Shown: in pieces, positions 1 through 12,711 of the stretch
How positions within the stretch are numbered: position 1 is the first letter of the stretch
How the letters are laid out: each line of letters opens with the position of its first letter
DNA from: Gammaproteobacteria bacterium
GTDB lineage: Bacteria; Pseudomonadota; Gammaproteobacteria; Pseudomonadales; Pseudohongiellaceae
Direction: 5' to 3'
Assembly (NCBI GenBank): GCA_018698975.1
Contig: JABIPQ010000146.1
Span: 1 to 54,005 of the forward strand
Length of the DNA: 54,005 bases
The notes under the pieces: model-generated
Told to the model about the DNA's origin: nothing
Databases searched by the model: none
What the model saw: the letters and a program-made list of their open reading frames with translations, nothing else
Made by a program: the position numbers and the translations under genes

Positions 1-1831
1 CGACAGTTACTGATTTCGCCAGGTTCCTTGGCTGATCGATATCCGTGCCTTTAATAACCGCAACATGATAGGACAAGAGCTGGAGAGGTATAGTGTAAAT
101 AATGGGAGCCAGGAATTCGGAGCAGTGAGGAACATTTATTACGGTGATGTTTTCATCGTTTTTAAAACCGGCTTCCGCATCGGCAAAAACATAGAGCTGT
201 CCGCCACGCGCACTGACTTCCTGTAAATTCGATTTCAGTTTTTCCAATAGCTCATCATTAGGTGCTACAGCGATTACCGGCATTTCATTGTCTACCAGTG
301 CAAGCGGCCCATGCTTCAATTCACCGGCCGGATAAGCCTCTGCATGGATATATGAAATTTCTTTCAGTTTTAATGCGCCTTCCTTGGAGACCGGATACTG
401 AACGCCTCTTCCCAGAAAAAGTGAGTGGCGCTTGTCTGCAAAATCCAATGATACTTTTCTTATTTGCTCACTCAGCGCTAATGTTTTCTGCAAAATCTCT
501 GGAAGCTCATGCAGGTTTTCAACCAGTTCATGCTCATTTTCATCGCTAAGCCCATTGCGTCGGGCCAATACAATACACAACAGCGTCAGTATCGCTAGCT
601 GTGTAGTAAAAGCTTTTGTTGATGCTACTCCTATTTCTCTGCCTGCCAGCGTCATGATTGAAAAATCAGACTCGCGCTGTATTGAACTGTTGGCAACATT
701 ACAGATCGCCATACAGCCAACATAACCCGCTGCTTTAGCGTAACGCAATGCCGCCAGGGTGTCGGCAGTTTCACCAGATTGAGAGATGGTAACAAATAGA
801 CAATCATCAGGGACCAACATATTGCGATAACGATATTCGCTGGCAATATCAACAGCGCAGGGCATGCGCGCAATATTTTCAAACCAGAATTTTGCAATCA
901 TACCAGCATGGTAACTAGTGCCACATGCAACTATTTGTACTCGTTTAGTCTTATCAAAAATTTCTTTTGCATTGATGCCAAAGGCTTCTTCAAGGACATG
1001 TGTTTTGCTGAGCTTTCCCGCCAGTGTATTTCTGACAACCTCAGGTTGCTCAAAAATTTCCTTCATCATGAAATGGCGATACTTACCTTTAACGGAATCT
1101 TCAAGGTTCTGGTTTAAGCGTACTATTTCACGTTTAACTTTTTCTCCGCCATTAAAGATTCTAATCTTTTCGGCTTTTATTTCCGCGATATCGCCTTCTT
1201 CAAGATAGATAAACCGGTCAGTAACCTGCCCTAGTGCCGCAGGATCCGAAGCAATAAAGTTTTCGCCAATGCCAACCCCTATTATCAGCGGACTACCACT
1301 GCGTGCCACAATTATACGTTTCGGGTCTTCCTTATCTATCACTGCCAATCCATAGGCGCCATCAAGTAAGCTGATTGTTCTGCTTACCGCATCAATAAAT
1401 GGCATTTCTTCTTCGTTGAGAAACATATGAATTAAATGCACAATAACTTCTGTGTCTGTTTCTGTTTTGAATTGGTAACCTTTTTTGAGCAACTCTTCCT
1501 TCAGAATCAGAAAGTTTTCAATGATGCCATTGTGAATCAATGCCAGGCGATCATGAGACAAATGGGGATGTGCATTTTCATGGGTAGGTTTCCCATGAGT
1601 GGCCCAGCGCGTATGGGCAATACCGATTGCGCCATCTACAGGACTTTCTTTGACCTTGTCTTCCAGGGCCTGAACTTTACCCACTGCTTTCACACAGGCC
1701 AGGTTTTTGTCTTTTCTGCTTATTACAGCGAGGCCGGCAGAATCATAGCCTCTGTATTCCAGCCTTTTAAGACCTTCCAGAAGAATTCCACTTACATTTC
1801 TGCGCCCAATGGCACCTACAATACCGCACAT
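1..1831 (-). CDS. glmS: Glutamine-fructose-6-phosphate aminotransferase (isomerizing), 3' end cut by window edge
   Basis: GlmS makes glucosamine-6-phosphate from fructose-6-phosphate and glutamine, the first step to UDP-GlcNAc for peptidoglycan and LPS. The reading frame starts at the ATG whose complement is 1829-1831 and begins MCGIVGAIGRRN; Cys2 is the N-terminal nucleophile of the glutaminase domain. Two SIS sugar-isomerase domains follow (SQSGETADT in the first; the AEAYPAGELKHGP region in the second). The frame is open to position 1, where it reads DIDQPRNLAKSVTV. By comparison with the E. coli end, only about one residue and the stop are missing. It starts 18 bp after the glmU stop, so glmU-glmS is probably one transcript making UDP-GlcNAc precursors. 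A GAAGAAAG stretch before the ATG can serve as ribosome binding site. Confidence 0.97.
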   Translation of the reverse strand, partial: MCGIVGAIGRRNVSGILLEGLKRLEYRGYDSAGLAVISRKDKNLACVKAVGKVQALEDKVKESPVDGAIGIAHTRWATHGKPTHENAHPHLSHDRLALIHNGIIENFLILKEELLKKGYQFKTETDTEVIVHLIHMFLNEEEMPFIDAVSRTISLLDGAYGLAVIDKEDPKRIIVARSGSPLIIGVGIGENFIASDPAALGQVTDRFIYLEEGDIAEIKAEKIRIFNGGEKVKREIVRLNQNLEDSVKGKYRHFMMKEIFEQPEVVRNTLAGKLSKTHVLEEAFGINAKEIFDKTKRVQIVACGTSYHAGMIAKFWFENIARMPCAVDIASEYRYRNMLVPDDCLFVTISQSGETADTLAALRYAKAAGYVGCMAICNVANSSIQRESDFSIMTLAGREIGVASTKAFTTQLAILTLLCIVLARRNGLSDENEHELVENLHELPEILQKTLALSEQIRKVSLDFADKRHSLFLGRGVQYPVSKEGALKLKEISYIHAEAYPAGELKHGPLALVDNEMPVIAVAPNDELLEKLKSNLQEVSARGGQLYVFADAEAGFKNDENITVINVPHCSEFLAPIIYTIPLQLLSYHVAVIKGTDIDQPRNLAKSVTV

Positions 1832-1849
1832 ATCTTTCTTCTTTTGGAG

Positions 1850-3217
1850 TTATTTTTTCTTGGAAACCGGCCGTTTCCAGCCTTCAATATTTGATTGCCT
1901 GCTTCGCCCTACTGCCAGCTGATCTTTTTTAACCGGTTTGGTAATGGTGGATCCGGCAGCCACAAAACCGCCGGCTTCAATTTCTACTGGTGCAACAAGA
2001 ACAGCATTTGAGCCAATAAAAACACCATCGCCAATGATGGTTTTAAATTTATTTACACCATCATAGTTACAGGTAATTGTACCTGCACCAACATTTACAT
2101 ATTTACCAAGTTCAGCATCACCAACATAGGACAGATGATTCACTTTACTGCCTTCACCAATCACTGCTTTCTTTATTTCTACAAAATTTCCTAGCTTGGC
2201 GGAATCTTTTAACTCGGTACCGGGCCTTACTCTGGCAAAAGGACCTAGCTGACAGTCTTTTCCAATAACCGCGTCATCTATCATGGTGTATGGGTGTAAT
2301 TCTGTGCCTGAACCAATATGGCAATCTTTTAGAATGCAGCCAGCGCCAATTTTTACATTGGGCTCTATAGTGACATCACCTTCAAGAATGACATTAATAT
2401 CGATTTCAACATCGGCAGCAATCGTTGCATTGCCTCTGATATCAAAGCGGGCCGGATCAGCCAGAGAGACACCTTTTTTCATAAGTTCTTCATGCATTTC
2501 CAACTGATATTTCCTTTCCAGTTCTGCAAGCTGGATTCTGTCATTTATTCCGGTTACTTCTTTTTGATCCTCACATTTGCTGGTTTCGACACGGCAGCCG
2601 TCGGCAATGGCAACTTCAACCAGGTCGGTCAGATAGTATTCCTTCTGGGCGTTATTGGCTTCAATTTTAGGCAGCCATGTTTTCAATCTGTTTACCGGGA
2701 TAGCCATAAAACCGGTATTTATCTCAATGACTGACTTTTGCTCAATCGTTGCATCTTTTTCTTCAACGATTCTGGATATTTGACCACTTTTATCCCGAAT
2801 AATTCTACCCAGCCCTGTAGGATCAGGGACATCACAGGTAAGTACCGCCATGCTGTTTTCATCTACCTGGGCAAGCAAAGCTTCCAGTGTAGCTTTTTTT
2901 ATCAAAGGCACATCGCCATAGAGTATTAATACAACAGCATTTTCATCCAAAGTATCTATTGTTTGCATGACAGCATGCGCTGTTCCCAGTTGCTCTTCCT
3001 GAAGCACGAAACGAGTTGCCCATTTATCCATTGCGCGTTCGACTGCTTCAGAACCAAAGCCAGTAACGACTTGCAGGTTTTCACATTCCAGTGAATGCGC
3101 AGTTTCCAGCACATGTAAAAGAAGGGGTTTACCAGCAATTTTATGCAGCACTTTTGGCATTGAAGACGCCATTCTTGTGCCTTTTCCAGCTGCCAGTACA
3201 ACAACATTGAGTTTCAA
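1850..3217 (-). CDS. glmU: Bifunctional GlmU: N-acetylglucosamine-1-phosphate uridyltransferase / glucosamine-1-phosphate acetyltransferase
   Basis: GlmU acetylates glucosamine-1-phosphate and then couples it to UTP, giving cytoplasmic UDP-GlcNAc. The 455-residue product matches the E. coli length (456). The N-terminal half has the pyrophosphorylase signature LAAGKGTRM at about residues 8-16 and YGDVP near 100. The C-terminal half is a left-handed beta helix with many hexapeptide turns (IGAGC, IGSGT, IGKDC, IGEGS) and the conserved NHLSYVGDAELG and GAGTITCNYDG segments of the acetyltransferase site. It lies downstream of the atp operon, separated from atpC by an intrinsic terminator at 3261-3286, and upstream of glmS. 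The promoter was not resolved; it must lie in the short 3218-3260 interval or transcription depends on read-through. Confidence 0.98.
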   Translation of the reverse strand: MKLNVVVLAAGKGTRMASSMPKVLHKIAGKPLLLHVLETAHSLECENLQVVTGFGSEAVERAMDKWATRFVLQEEQLGTAHAVMQTIDTLDENAVVLILYGDVPLIKKATLEALLAQVDENSMAVLTCDVPDPTGLGRIIRDKSGQISRIVEEKDATIEQKSVIEINTGFMAIPVNRLKTWLPKIEANNAQKEYYLTDLVEVAIADGCRVETSKCEDQKEVTGINDRIQLAELERKYQLEMHEELMKKGVSLADPARFDIRGNATIAADVEIDINVILEGDVTIEPNVKIGAGCILKDCHIGSGTELHPYTMIDDAVIGKDCQLGPFARVRPGTELKDSAKLGNFVEIKKAVIGEGSKVNHLSYVGDAELGKYVNVGAGTITCNYDGVNKFKTIIGDGVFIGSNAVLVAPVEIEAGGFVAAGSTITKPVKKDQLAVGRSRQSNIEGWKRPVSKKK

Positions 3218-3260
3218 AACGATAAGGCCCGCAGGTGATTTATAGGTGTCTAGAATACCA

Positions 3261-3286
3261 AAAAAGGCAGCGAAAGCTGCCTTTTT
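3261..3286 (-). terminator. Intrinsic terminator after atpC
   Basis: A perfect 11-bp inverted repeat, AAAAAGGCAGC and GCTGCCTTTTT, with a GAAA tetraloop. On the minus strand it ends in a T tract, as expected for Rho-independent termination. It lies 28 bp past the atpC stop and 43 bp before the glmU start, so it should end the atp operon. The A/T arms are symmetrical, so it could also work in the other direction. Confidence 0.85.
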
Positions 3287-3314
3287 ATTGGATGGTGAAT
3301 CCTGTCAGGAAGAT

Positions 3315-3740
3315 TTATCCACCCAGTTTTTTGCGTAATTGCTGCAGTGTTCTGATTTGCGCAGCAGCCTGGGCCAACTGTGCGGCAGCCTCCGCATATT
3401 CCATCTCTGCGCCTTGATTCAGGATAGCCTCTTCCGCTTCCTTTATGGCCTGTTGTGCATTGGCTTCATCAACATCATCTGCCCGTACCGCGGTATCAGC
3501 AAGAATATGCACTGTGCCTGGCTGAACTTCCAGAAAACCACCAGAGACATAGTAAATTTCTTCCTCACCATCTTCTTTGACGATGCGAACAGGGCCTGGA
3601 ATCAATGCTGTCAGCAATGGAGCATGGCCCGGGTGAATACCCAGATCACCCAGAGAGCCTGCAGCTACCAGGGTTTCAACAGTACCCGAAAAAATCTGCT
3701 CTTCGGCACTGGCGATATCGCACTGCATGGTCATAGCCAT
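3315..3740 (-). CDS. atpC: F1Fo ATP synthase epsilon subunit
   Basis: Epsilon is the rotor-stalk subunit of F1 that couples gamma rotation to the c ring and can inhibit ATP hydrolysis. The 141-residue protein has the N-terminal beta-sandwich ([16 protein letters not shown], then [16 protein letters not shown] at about 31-46 and the GGFLEVQPG turn near 68-76) and a C-terminal helical hairpin rich in Ala and Gln from about residue 92. It is the last gene of the operon; 95 bp separate it from atpD, a longer gap than in E. coli. An intrinsic terminator follows. Confidence 0.97.
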   Translation of the reverse strand: MAMTMQCDIASAEEQIFSGTVETLVAAGSLGDLGIHPGHAPLLTALIPGPVRIVKEDGEEEIYYVSGGFLEVQPGTVHILADTAVRADDVDEANAQQAIKEAEEAILNQGAEMEYAEAAAQLAQAAAQIRTLQQLRKKLGG

Positions 3741-3835
3741 AATGATTATTCCGTTTTATTCCTGTTTCAGTCTTCTTGCTACTTTTTTCGTCAGTTAGAC
3801 AATATTTCTAACTACGATACTTTTTACAACAATAC

Positions 3836-5251
<1,416 letters not shown>

Positions 5252-5315
5252 CTATCTTTTTTATTAACTAATTTATATTTGTTCAAAAAAATTCGTTGTT
5301 TAAATTCTTTCTACT

Positions 5316-5327
5316 GGAGCTTGCTCC
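5316..5327. other. Short intergenic hairpin between atpG and atpD
   Basis: GGAGC-TT-GCTCC is a perfect 5-bp stem with a 2-nt loop in the 115-bp gap between atpG and atpD. No T tract follows on the minus strand, so it does not look like a terminator. It could be an RNA-processing or mRNA-stability element that tunes subunit stoichiometry, but that is inference. Confidence 0.3.
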
Positions 5328-5348
5328 CATGGAAAGTTGCCGCAATTT

Positions 5349-6209
5349 TTATAAGGCAGCCGCACCACTGACAATTTCAGACAGTTCCTGTGTAATGGCT
5401 GCCTGACGGGCTTTGTTATAGATAAGCTGTAGCTCATCAATAAGTTCACCTGCGTTATCAGTTGCACTTTTCATGGCAATCATTCTGGCTGCCTGTTCAC
5501 AGGCATTGTTTTCAACAACAGCCTGGTAAACCTGGGATTCGATATAGCGCGCCAGCAAACCATCAAGTAACTCGCGCGCATCGGGTTCATAAAGATAATC
5601 CCAGTGATGCTTCATCTCGTCACTATCAGCAGGCTGTAAGGGCAAAACCTGTTCAACTGTTGGCTGCTGGGTCATGGTATTAACAAATTCGTTGGATACC
5701 AGAAACAGCTTGTCTATATTGCCGTCAGCAAAATTATCCAGCATCACTTTTACACCGCCAACGAGATCTTCAACCGTGGGCTTATCGCCAACACCTCTGA
5801 TCGCCGCAATGACATTGCCGCCGTAGTTGCTGAAAAAAGCCGCTCCCTTGGAACCAATGGCACAAACATCGATTTCGACATTTTCATCATGCCAGGCTTT
5901 CATGGACGTAATCATGGTTTTAAACAGGTTAACATTCAGGCCGCCACACAAGCCGCGGTCTGTAGATACAACAATGTAACCAACACGCTTGACTTCGCGC
6001 TCTTCCATATAGGTATGACGGTATTCCGGCGAAGAATGAGCCAGATGACTTACCACGTTACGGATATTTCTTGCATAGGGCTTACCCAGCTCCATGCGCT
6101 CCTGCGCCTTGCGCATTTTGCTCGCTGCAACCATTTCCATAGCGCTGGTGATCTTCTGAGTATTCTTAATACTCCCGATCTGATTGCGAATTTCTTTTCC
6201 GGCAGCCAT
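5349..6209 (-). CDS. atpG: F1Fo ATP synthase gamma subunit
   Basis: Gamma is the central rotating shaft of F1. The 286-residue product (E. coli 287) has the conserved N-terminal helix [20 protein letters not shown] with [16 protein letters not shown], the [11 protein letters not shown] motif at about 83-93 and the C-terminal helix with [12 protein letters not shown] and [15 protein letters not shown], the most conserved part of the family. It starts 6 bp after the atpA stop, so translation of the two is probably coupled. Confidence 0.97.
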   Translation of the reverse strand: MAAGKEIRNQIGSIKNTQKITSAMEMVAASKMRKAQERMELGKPYARNIRNVVSHLAHSSPEYRHTYMEEREVKRVGYIVVSTDRGLCGGLNVNLFKTMITSMKAWHDENVEIDVCAIGSKGAAFFSNYGGNVIAAIRGVGDKPTVEDLVGGVKVMLDNFADGNIDKLFLVSNEFVNTMTQQPTVEQVLPLQPADSDEMKHHWDYLYEPDARELLDGLLARYIESQVYQAVVENNACEQAARMIAMKSATDNAGELIDELQLIYNKARQAAITQELSEIVSGAAAL

Positions 6210-6215
6210 TGTTTA

Positions 6216-7760
6216 TTACCAGCTCTGGGTTGAGATGAATTTATCCATTGCTTCCTTGAAGGAATTTTGAATAGCGTCGGTGTAGTCACCGGTTTCATTG
6301 ATATTGTTCATCAGGTCGCTGTATTCAGAATTCATGTAGGACAACAGGGCAGCTTCAAAAGCAGAAATCTTGTCCATCTCCACTTCTTTCAGATAACCTT
6401 CGTTGGCGGCATAAAGAACAATGCCCATTTCTGCTACTGACTGAGGAGAATACTGTTTCTGTTTCATCAACTCTGTTACACGCTGGCCATGTTCCAACTG
6501 AGCTCTGGTTGCTTCATCAAGATCTGAAGCAAACTGGGCAAAGGCGGCCAGTTCACGATACTGGGCAAGCGCCAGACGAATACCACCACCCAACTTCTTG
6601 ATGATATTGGTTTGCGCTGCACCACCCACACGAGATACCGACAGACCTGCGTTCATCGCAGGACGAATGCCCGAGTTAAAGAGGTTGGTTTCCAGGAAGA
6701 TCTGCCCATCGGTGATGGAAATTACGTTGGTTGGTACAAAGGCCGATACATCACCAGCCTGAGTTTCAATAATTGGCAGGGCGGTCAAAGAACCTGTTTG
6801 TCCTTTTACTTTGCCATTTGTAAAGTTTTCTACGTATTCAGCATTAACACGTGCAGCTCTTTCAAGCAGACGTGAATGGAGATAGAACACATCACCTGGA
6901 TAGGCTTCACGGCCTGGTGGTCGTTTCAGCAACAATGAAATCTGGCGATATGCCCAGGCCTGTTTGGTCAGGTCATCATAAATAATCAGGGCATCCTGAC
7001 CACGATCACGGTAGTACTCACCCATGGTGCAACCGGAGTACGGTGCAATAAATTGCATGGACGCTGGATCAGAAGCACCGGCTGCAACCACAATGGTGTG
7101 GTCCATGGCGCCATGCTCTTCCAGTTTACGTACTACGCTGGCAATAGATGATTGTTTCTGACCAACCGCAACGTAGATACATTTAACGCCAGTATTTTTC
7201 TGGTTAATAATCGCATCAATGGCTACCGCTGTTTTACCAATCTGGCGGTCACCAATAATCAGTTCACGCTGTCCGCGCCCAATTGGCACCATTGCATCAA
7301 TGGCTTTCAGACCGGTTTGCACTGGTTGGGACACTGACTGACGGGCAATTACACCTGGCGCTACCTTTTCAACAGCGTCGGTTTCTTTCGCATTGATCGG
7401 GCCTTTGCCGTCAATGGGATTTCCCAGTGCGTCAACAACGCGTCCTTCCAGTTCAGGGCCGACAGGGACTTCAAGAATTCGTTGTGTGCAACGACAAGTC
7501 TGCCCTTCAGCAAGACTCTGGTAGTCACCAAGTACTACCGCACCTACTGAATCACGCTCCAGGTTGAGAGCCATACCGTAGATACCGCCCTCGAACTCAA
7601 TCATCTCACCGTACATTACATCGGCAAGACCGTGAATTCGGATAATACCGTCGGATACGCTGACGATTGTGCCTTCGTTCTGCGCCTGTGCAGACACATC
7701 AAGACTGTCGATGCGCTGTTTAATAATTTCGCTAATTTCTGAAGGATTCAGTTGTTGCAT
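6216..7760 (-). CDS. atpA: F1Fo ATP synthase alpha subunit
   Basis: Alpha forms the F1 hexamer with beta and carries the non-catalytic nucleotide sites. The 514-residue product (E. coli 513) begins [17 protein letters not shown], the N-terminal helix that binds delta. It has the P-loop GDRQIGKT at 170-177, the [20 protein letters not shown] region with the Walker B aspartate, and the signature [21 protein letters not shown] further on. The 107-bp interval to atpH is A+T-rich and carries a small CCCTT/AAGGG inverted repeat at 7783-7795. Confidence 0.98.
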   Translation of the reverse strand: MQQLNPSEISEIIKQRIDSLDVSAQAQNEGTIVSVSDGIIRIHGLADVMYGEMIEFEGGIYGMALNLERDSVGAVVLGDYQSLAEGQTCRCTQRILEVPVGPELEGRVVDALGNPIDGKGPINAKETDAVEKVAPGVIARQSVSQPVQTGLKAIDAMVPIGRGQRELIIGDRQIGKTAVAIDAIINQKNTGVKCIYVAVGQKQSSIASVVRKLEEHGAMDHTIVVAAGASDPASMQFIAPYSGCTMGEYYRDRGQDALIIYDDLTKQAWAYRQISLLLKRPPGREAYPGDVFYLHSRLLERAARVNAEYVENFTNGKVKGQTGSLTALPIIETQAGDVSAFVPTNVISITDGQIFLETNLFNSGIRPAMNAGLSVSRVGGAAQTNIIKKLGGGIRLALAQYRELAAFAQFASDLDEATRAQLEHGQRVTELMKQKQYSPQSVAEMGIVLYAANEGYLKEVEMDKISAFEAALLSYMNSEYSDLMNNINETGDYTDAIQNSFKEAMDKFISTQSW

Positions 7761-7867
7761 TTTTTTGTTTCCTCAACCCAAGCCCTTTTTAAGGGTATCC
7801 TGTGAGTTTAATTTTACCTTTAACTTATTTTATTCAGTTTGCTAAATTCGTTTTTATACCGCAATTT

Positions 7868-8404
7868 TCAGGCTTTCATTGATTCGGCCAGCTTGGAGAG
7901 CTTTCCACGCACCGAGCCATCAATAACAAGATCGCCAGCTCTGATAATGGCACCACCAATCAGGGATTTATCAATCTCGCTGTGAAGTACCACATCACGC
8001 TGCAGCTTTTCTTTTAGCGATGCAGTGAGCTTGGCCTCAATACCTTCTGAAAGCGGGAAGGCAGAGGTAACATTTACGTCAACTCTTTTTTCCTGAACGG
8101 CTTTCAGCGCTTCAAACATTTTTACGATTTCCTGCATCAAGCTTATGCGCTTGTTGTCAGTAAGAATCGAGATGAAGTTTTTCACCGCGCCGCCAATTTC
8201 GTCACCACAAAGATCAATAACCATTTGTGCCTGTTTTTCACCTGTTAATGAAGGTAAAGACAGCGCAGTTTTAACAGCTCCCTTGCCAACAACCGCAGCC
8301 ACAAGGGCCAGGTCCTTTGACCATATGCCCAGGCTTTCAGACTCCACGGCAACTTCAAAGGCCGCCCTGGCGTAAGGTCTTGCTAATGTTGTTAACTCAG
8401 CCAT
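7868..8404 (-). CDS. atpH: F1Fo ATP synthase delta subunit
   Basis: Delta is the OSCP-type cap that ties the peripheral b stalk to the top of the alpha/beta hexamer. The 178-residue protein opens with LARPYARAAFEVA, typical of the family, and ends in the C-terminal domain with LIGGAIIRAGDLVIDGSVRGKL, the conserved delta signature. It lies between atpF and atpA in the usual order. Confidence 0.96.
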   Translation of the reverse strand: MAELTTLARPYARAAFEVAVESESLGIWSKDLALVAAVVGKGAVKTALSLPSLTGEKQAQMVIDLCGDEIGGAVKNFISILTDNKRISLMQEIVKMFEALKAVQEKRVDVNVTSAFPLSEGIEAKLTASLKEKLQRDVVLHSEIDKSLIGGAIIRAGDLVIDGSVRGKLSKLAESMKA

Positions 8405-8445
8405 ATTGTCTTTAATCTATGTTGTCAATTAAGGTCGTCAGATGC

Positions 8446-8916
8446 TTACAAACTGGCCGCAAGCTTTTCAGCAAGCTCAGCATGTGCGCTTTCATCAATC
8501 GTTGCTTCAAGGATTTTTTCTGCACCGGCAATGGCAATTCCTGCCACCTGGGTACGAAGTTGTTCCTTGGCGCGATTCACTTCCTGTTCGATTTCTGCCT
8601 GGGCGCCTGCAATCAAGCGCTGTCCTTCTTCACGAGCCTGTTCTTTGGCTTCGTCAATGATCTGGCTCGCACGTTTGTTTGCCTGATCGATAATGCCGGA
8701 CGCATCAACCTTTGCTTCTTTTAGTTGATCTGCCACTTTAACCTGTGCCAGCTCAAGGTCTTTTTCAGCGCGTTCTGCTGCTTCAAGACCATCGGCAATC
8801 TTTTTTTGCCGTTCTGCCAGCGCATTCGTCAACGGCGGCCACACATATTTCATGCAGAACCACACGAAAAACGCGAAGGCGATCATTTGTCCAAATATTG
8901 TTGCTGTTATATTCAC
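8446..8916 (-). CDS. atpF: F1Fo ATP synthase b subunit
   Basis: Subunit b is the peripheral stalk that holds F1 against rotation. The 156-residue product (same length as E. coli) starts [20 protein letters not shown], a single N-terminal membrane span at about residues 5-25. It continues as a long charged helix with right-handed-coil composition ([18 protein letters not shown], then many Ala, Glu, Lys and Arg) that should dimerise. Only one b-type gene is present, as expected for a gammaproteobacterial homodimer. Confidence 0.97.
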   Translation of the reverse strand: MNITATIFGQMIAFAFFVWFCMKYVWPPLTNALAERQKKIADGLEAAERAEKDLELAQVKVADQLKEAKVDASGIIDQANKRASQIIDEAKEQAREEGQRLIAGAQAEIEQEVNRAKEQLRTQVAGIAIAGAEKILEATIDESAHAELAEKLAASL

Positions 8917-9002
8917 AGTAACACCTCTTACCCAGTGTACTTTCTATTGTTCGCTAATTAATTGCTGTCAATTCGATTCTTTATTCTTTCGAAAAAGCTC
9001 GA

Positions 9003-9281
<279 letters not shown>

Positions 9282-9354
9282 TTAAGGTAATTACCTTATT
9301 TAGTGATTTTATAAAACGGTATAATTTTCGTTATATTTATTTCTTTTAAAACTC

Positions 9355-10221
<867 letters not shown>

Positions 10222-10329
10222 TTAATTTTCTATTAATTCGTCAGAATTGTTAAAACGTTCTTTGTTATAAAATATGTGTTTATGCTTAAAAACTTCTTAC
10301 TTATTTCGGCTGCCTGCTTTGTATGACAC

Positions 10330-10773
10330 TTACCTTTTAACTACGCTAACCCATGCAGTCGTTACAAGTCCTACAACAATAGCAATAATAAAACTTACTA
10401 TTACTGCTAATTCATTCAGGGGCTTTACTCCGCCAAATACCAAAGCGAAGCTTACGCCGGTCATAATCAGTTTGCCTGTTTCGCCTGCGTAAAATGACTT
10501 TACAATCAATGGCGTGTTACTCGCTCCGCGATAGCGGAAAGCCTTCCAGGCAAAATAACTGTTTGGCACAATGCTTACCAAGCCGCCCAGCAAGACTGAA
10601 TATGCTGTAACAACATCGAGCAAAAGCCAGGCTGCCAATGCCAGCATCACACAAATAAAAAACTGGATTATAAAAGCAATGTAGAGTGGAGGCGCTTTTA
10701 TTCTTGAAACGGTAGCAGGTTTGTTAGCCTGTTTATTCTGACCGTTTGTGTCACCGTCCCCGGGCGCTTCCAT
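10330..10773 (-). CDS. atpI: ATP synthase subunit I
   Basis: AtpI is a small membrane protein encoded first in many atp operons; it helps c-ring assembly and is not part of the final enzyme. The 147-residue product has a hydrophilic N-terminus of about 28 residues and four predicted membrane helices at roughly 31-53, 56-72, 95-113 and 122-142, with LLGGLVSIVPNSYFAWKAFRYRG in the second hairpin, a family signature. It is the first gene of the operon, 36 bp downstream of a good promoter. Confidence 0.93.
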   Translation of the reverse strand: MEAPGDGDTNGQNKQANKPATVSRIKAPPLYIAFIIQFFICVMLALAAWLLLDVVTAYSVLLGGLVSIVPNSYFAWKAFRYRGASNTPLIVKSFYAGETGKLIMTGVSFALVFGGVKPLNELAVIVSFIIAIVVGLVTTAWVSVVKR

Positions 10774-10808
10774 ACATAGTGTTTTTTCAGTGCTTTTAGA
10801 CCGGGCGC

Positions 10809-10837
10809 ATTATATTGATTTTCAAAAAATCCTACAA
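10809..10837 (-). promoter_or_regulatory. Sigma70-type promoter of the atp operon
   Basis: On the minus strand TTGTAG (complement of 10832-10837) is separated by exactly 17 bp from a perfect TATAAT (complement of 10809-10814). Transcription would start near 10802, about 29 nt before the atpI ATG. The site lies in the parB-atpI gap, so the nine atp genes should form a single transcript from here to the terminator at 3261-3286. Confidence 0.75.
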
Positions 10838-10868
10838 CCTGATTCCCTAAAAAAAGCGAGTAATTACA

Positions 10869-11810
10869 CTATTTTATGTGTCCGAGAATGCCATCGAGCT
10901 GGTCAAGGGAGTTATATTTTAGAATGAGTTTTCCTTTTCCCTTTGCCGTATGCTGAATCATGACCTGCGTACCCAGTTTTTCGGCCAAATTATCTTGCAG
11001 ATGACGAATGTCAGGGTCTAATTTTCCGGACGGGGCCTTTTTACCCTTTGTGGACTGTAAACGTCTGACCAGGGCCTCAGTCTGACGCACGGATAGCTCC
11101 TTGCCAGTGACCATTCTTGCTACTTCCACCTGCTTTTCAAATGGAAGAGACAAAAGTGCACGCGCATGACCCATTTCCAGGTCTCCATGCTCAACAAGCC
11201 TGCGAACATCGGGATTTAGACTCATTAATCGTAACAGGTTAGTAACCGTGGTGCGGGATTTACCCACCGCGTCTGCGGCTTCCTGCTGGGTTAGTTCGAA
11301 TTCTTCTATCAGGCGTTGTAATGCCATAGCCTCTTCAATGGGGTTCAGGTTTTCCCTCTGGATATTTTCAATAAGCGCCATGGCAATGGCCGCTTCGTCG
11401 GCAACCTGCTTGATAATTACCGGAATCTTGTCCAGACCTGCCAGCTGACAGGCTCGCCAGCGTCTTTCACCGGCAACTATTTCGTATTTATTGCTACTGA
11501 TAGAACGCACAACAATGGGCTGCATTACCCCCTGAGCCCTGATTGAACTTGCCAGCTCTTCAAGGGATTCAGGACGCATGTCCAGGCGTGGCTGGTATTT
11601 TCCTGGCTGAATGAACTCTACTGGCAGGTATTTAAGCGTATTGTTTTCATCACCTGAATGAACTTGTGTATCAGGCTGGATTGACACCTCTGCAGGAGCT
11701 TCAGGCGAGGCAGAACCGTCGACTTGTGTTTTTTGTCGTTCAGAACCGGAGTTTCCTGTTCCCAACAGAGCATCCAGTCCCCTGCCCAATCCTCTTTTTT
11801 TAATTGCCAT
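10869..11810 (-). CDS. parB: Chromosome-partitioning protein ParB (Spo0J family)
   Basis: ParB binds parS sites, loads and slides on DNA as a CTP-dependent clamp, and marks the origin region for segregation by ParA. The 313-residue protein has the N-terminal ParA-interacting segment GLGRGLDALLG (7-17), the CTP-binding GERRWRA box at 114-120, ENIQRENLNPIEEA at 148-161, a helix-turn-helix at about 174-195 (TQQEAADAVGKSRTTVTNLL) and a C-terminal dimerisation domain. It follows parA after 65 bp. Two parS sites are present 12-13 kb away in recF. Confidence 0.97.
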   Translation of the reverse strand: MAIKKRGLGRGLDALLGTGNSGSERQKTQVDGSASPEAPAEVSIQPDTQVHSGDENNTLKYLPVEFIQPGKYQPRLDMRPESLEELASSIRAQGVMQPIVVRSISSNKYEIVAGERRWRACQLAGLDKIPVIIKQVADEAAIAMALIENIQRENLNPIEEAMALQRLIEEFELTQQEAADAVGKSRTTVTNLLRLMSLNPDVRRLVEHGDLEMGHARALLSLPFEKQVEVARMVTGKELSVRQTEALVRRLQSTKGKKAPSGKLDPDIRHLQDNLAEKLGTQVMIQHTAKGKGKLILKYNSLDQLDGILGHIK

Positions 11811-11875
11811 TATTAGCTGCCACTTTAATCACTTAATTTTTACCGTTTTAGTAAATATCACCGGAAGAGCTCAAT

Positions 11876-12694
11876 TTACCCGCTTAATCCATCTTTGGGC
11901 GCAGAGGAGCTTTCATGTTCACTGTTATTGGTGCTGTGGCGCCTGAGAATTTCACCGGCCAGGGCAATATATGCCAACGCTCCACGCGAGGATTTATCAT
12001 ACACTATTACCGGTACGCCAAAACTGGGGGCTTCAGCCAGCCTTACATTGCGGGGAATAATTGTTCTGTAAACTGTATCGCCGAAATATTCAATGAGCTG
12101 GTCCGAGACTTCCTGTGACAACTTGTTGCGGGGGTCATACATGGTTCGCACGATCCCTTCGATACTTAATCCCGGATTTAGAGCCGCTGCTACTGCCTGA
12201 ACGGTCTCGGAAAGTGCCGACAAACCTTCCAGTGCATAGTATTCACATTGCATGGGAATCAACACCCCGTCTGCTGCAACCAAGGCGTTAATAGTTAACA
12301 TATTCAGGGAAGGTGGGCAGTCAATCAGGATATAGTCATAAGTCACATTTGACTGAGTTAGAATATCGCGCAGGCGGTGATCCCTGCCTTCCTTATCCAG
12401 AAGCTCTACTTCTGCAGCTGTCAGATCCGAGTTGGCAGGGAGCAGGTCAAAACCTGCTACAGGTGTTTTAAGAACGATATTTTCCAGCAGCGCCTGCTGC
12501 ACCAACAAATCATAAACGCTTACATCAAGATCATTTTTCTCAATACCACTACCCATGGTGGCATTACCCTGAGGATCCAGGTCCACCAGCAAGACATTTT
12601 TATTCATGCGAGCCAGTGAGGCTGCCAAATTGACAGTTGTTGTGGTTTTACCCACACCGCCTTTCTGGTTGGCTATGGCAAAAATATGGCTCAC
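11876..12694 (-). CDS. parA: Chromosome-partitioning ATPase ParA (Soj family)
   Basis: ParA is the nucleoid-binding ATPase that moves ParB-parS complexes. The 272-residue product opens with the deviant Walker A box KGGVGKTTT at 11-19 after IFAIANQ, followed by LVDLDPQGNATMGSG (Walker A'), and has the Walker B-like DYILIDCPPSL. It lies directly after rsmG (17-bp gap) and before parB, the usual mnmG-rsmG-parA-parB order. Confidence 0.97.
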   Translation of the reverse strand: MSHIFAIANQKGGVGKTTTTVNLAASLARMNKNVLLVDLDPQGNATMGSGIEKNDLDVSVYDLLVQQALLENIVLKTPVAGFDLLPANSDLTAAEVELLDKEGRDHRLRDILTQSNVTYDYILIDCPPSLNMLTINALVAADGVLIPMQCEYYALEGLSALSETVQAVAAALNPGLSIEGIVRTMYDPRNKLSQEVSDQLIEYFGDTVYRTIIPRNVRLAEAPSFGVPVIVYDKSSRGALAYIALAGEILRRHSTNNSEHESSSAPKDGLSG

Positions 12695-12711
12695 TTTTTA
12701 TACAATCCTGT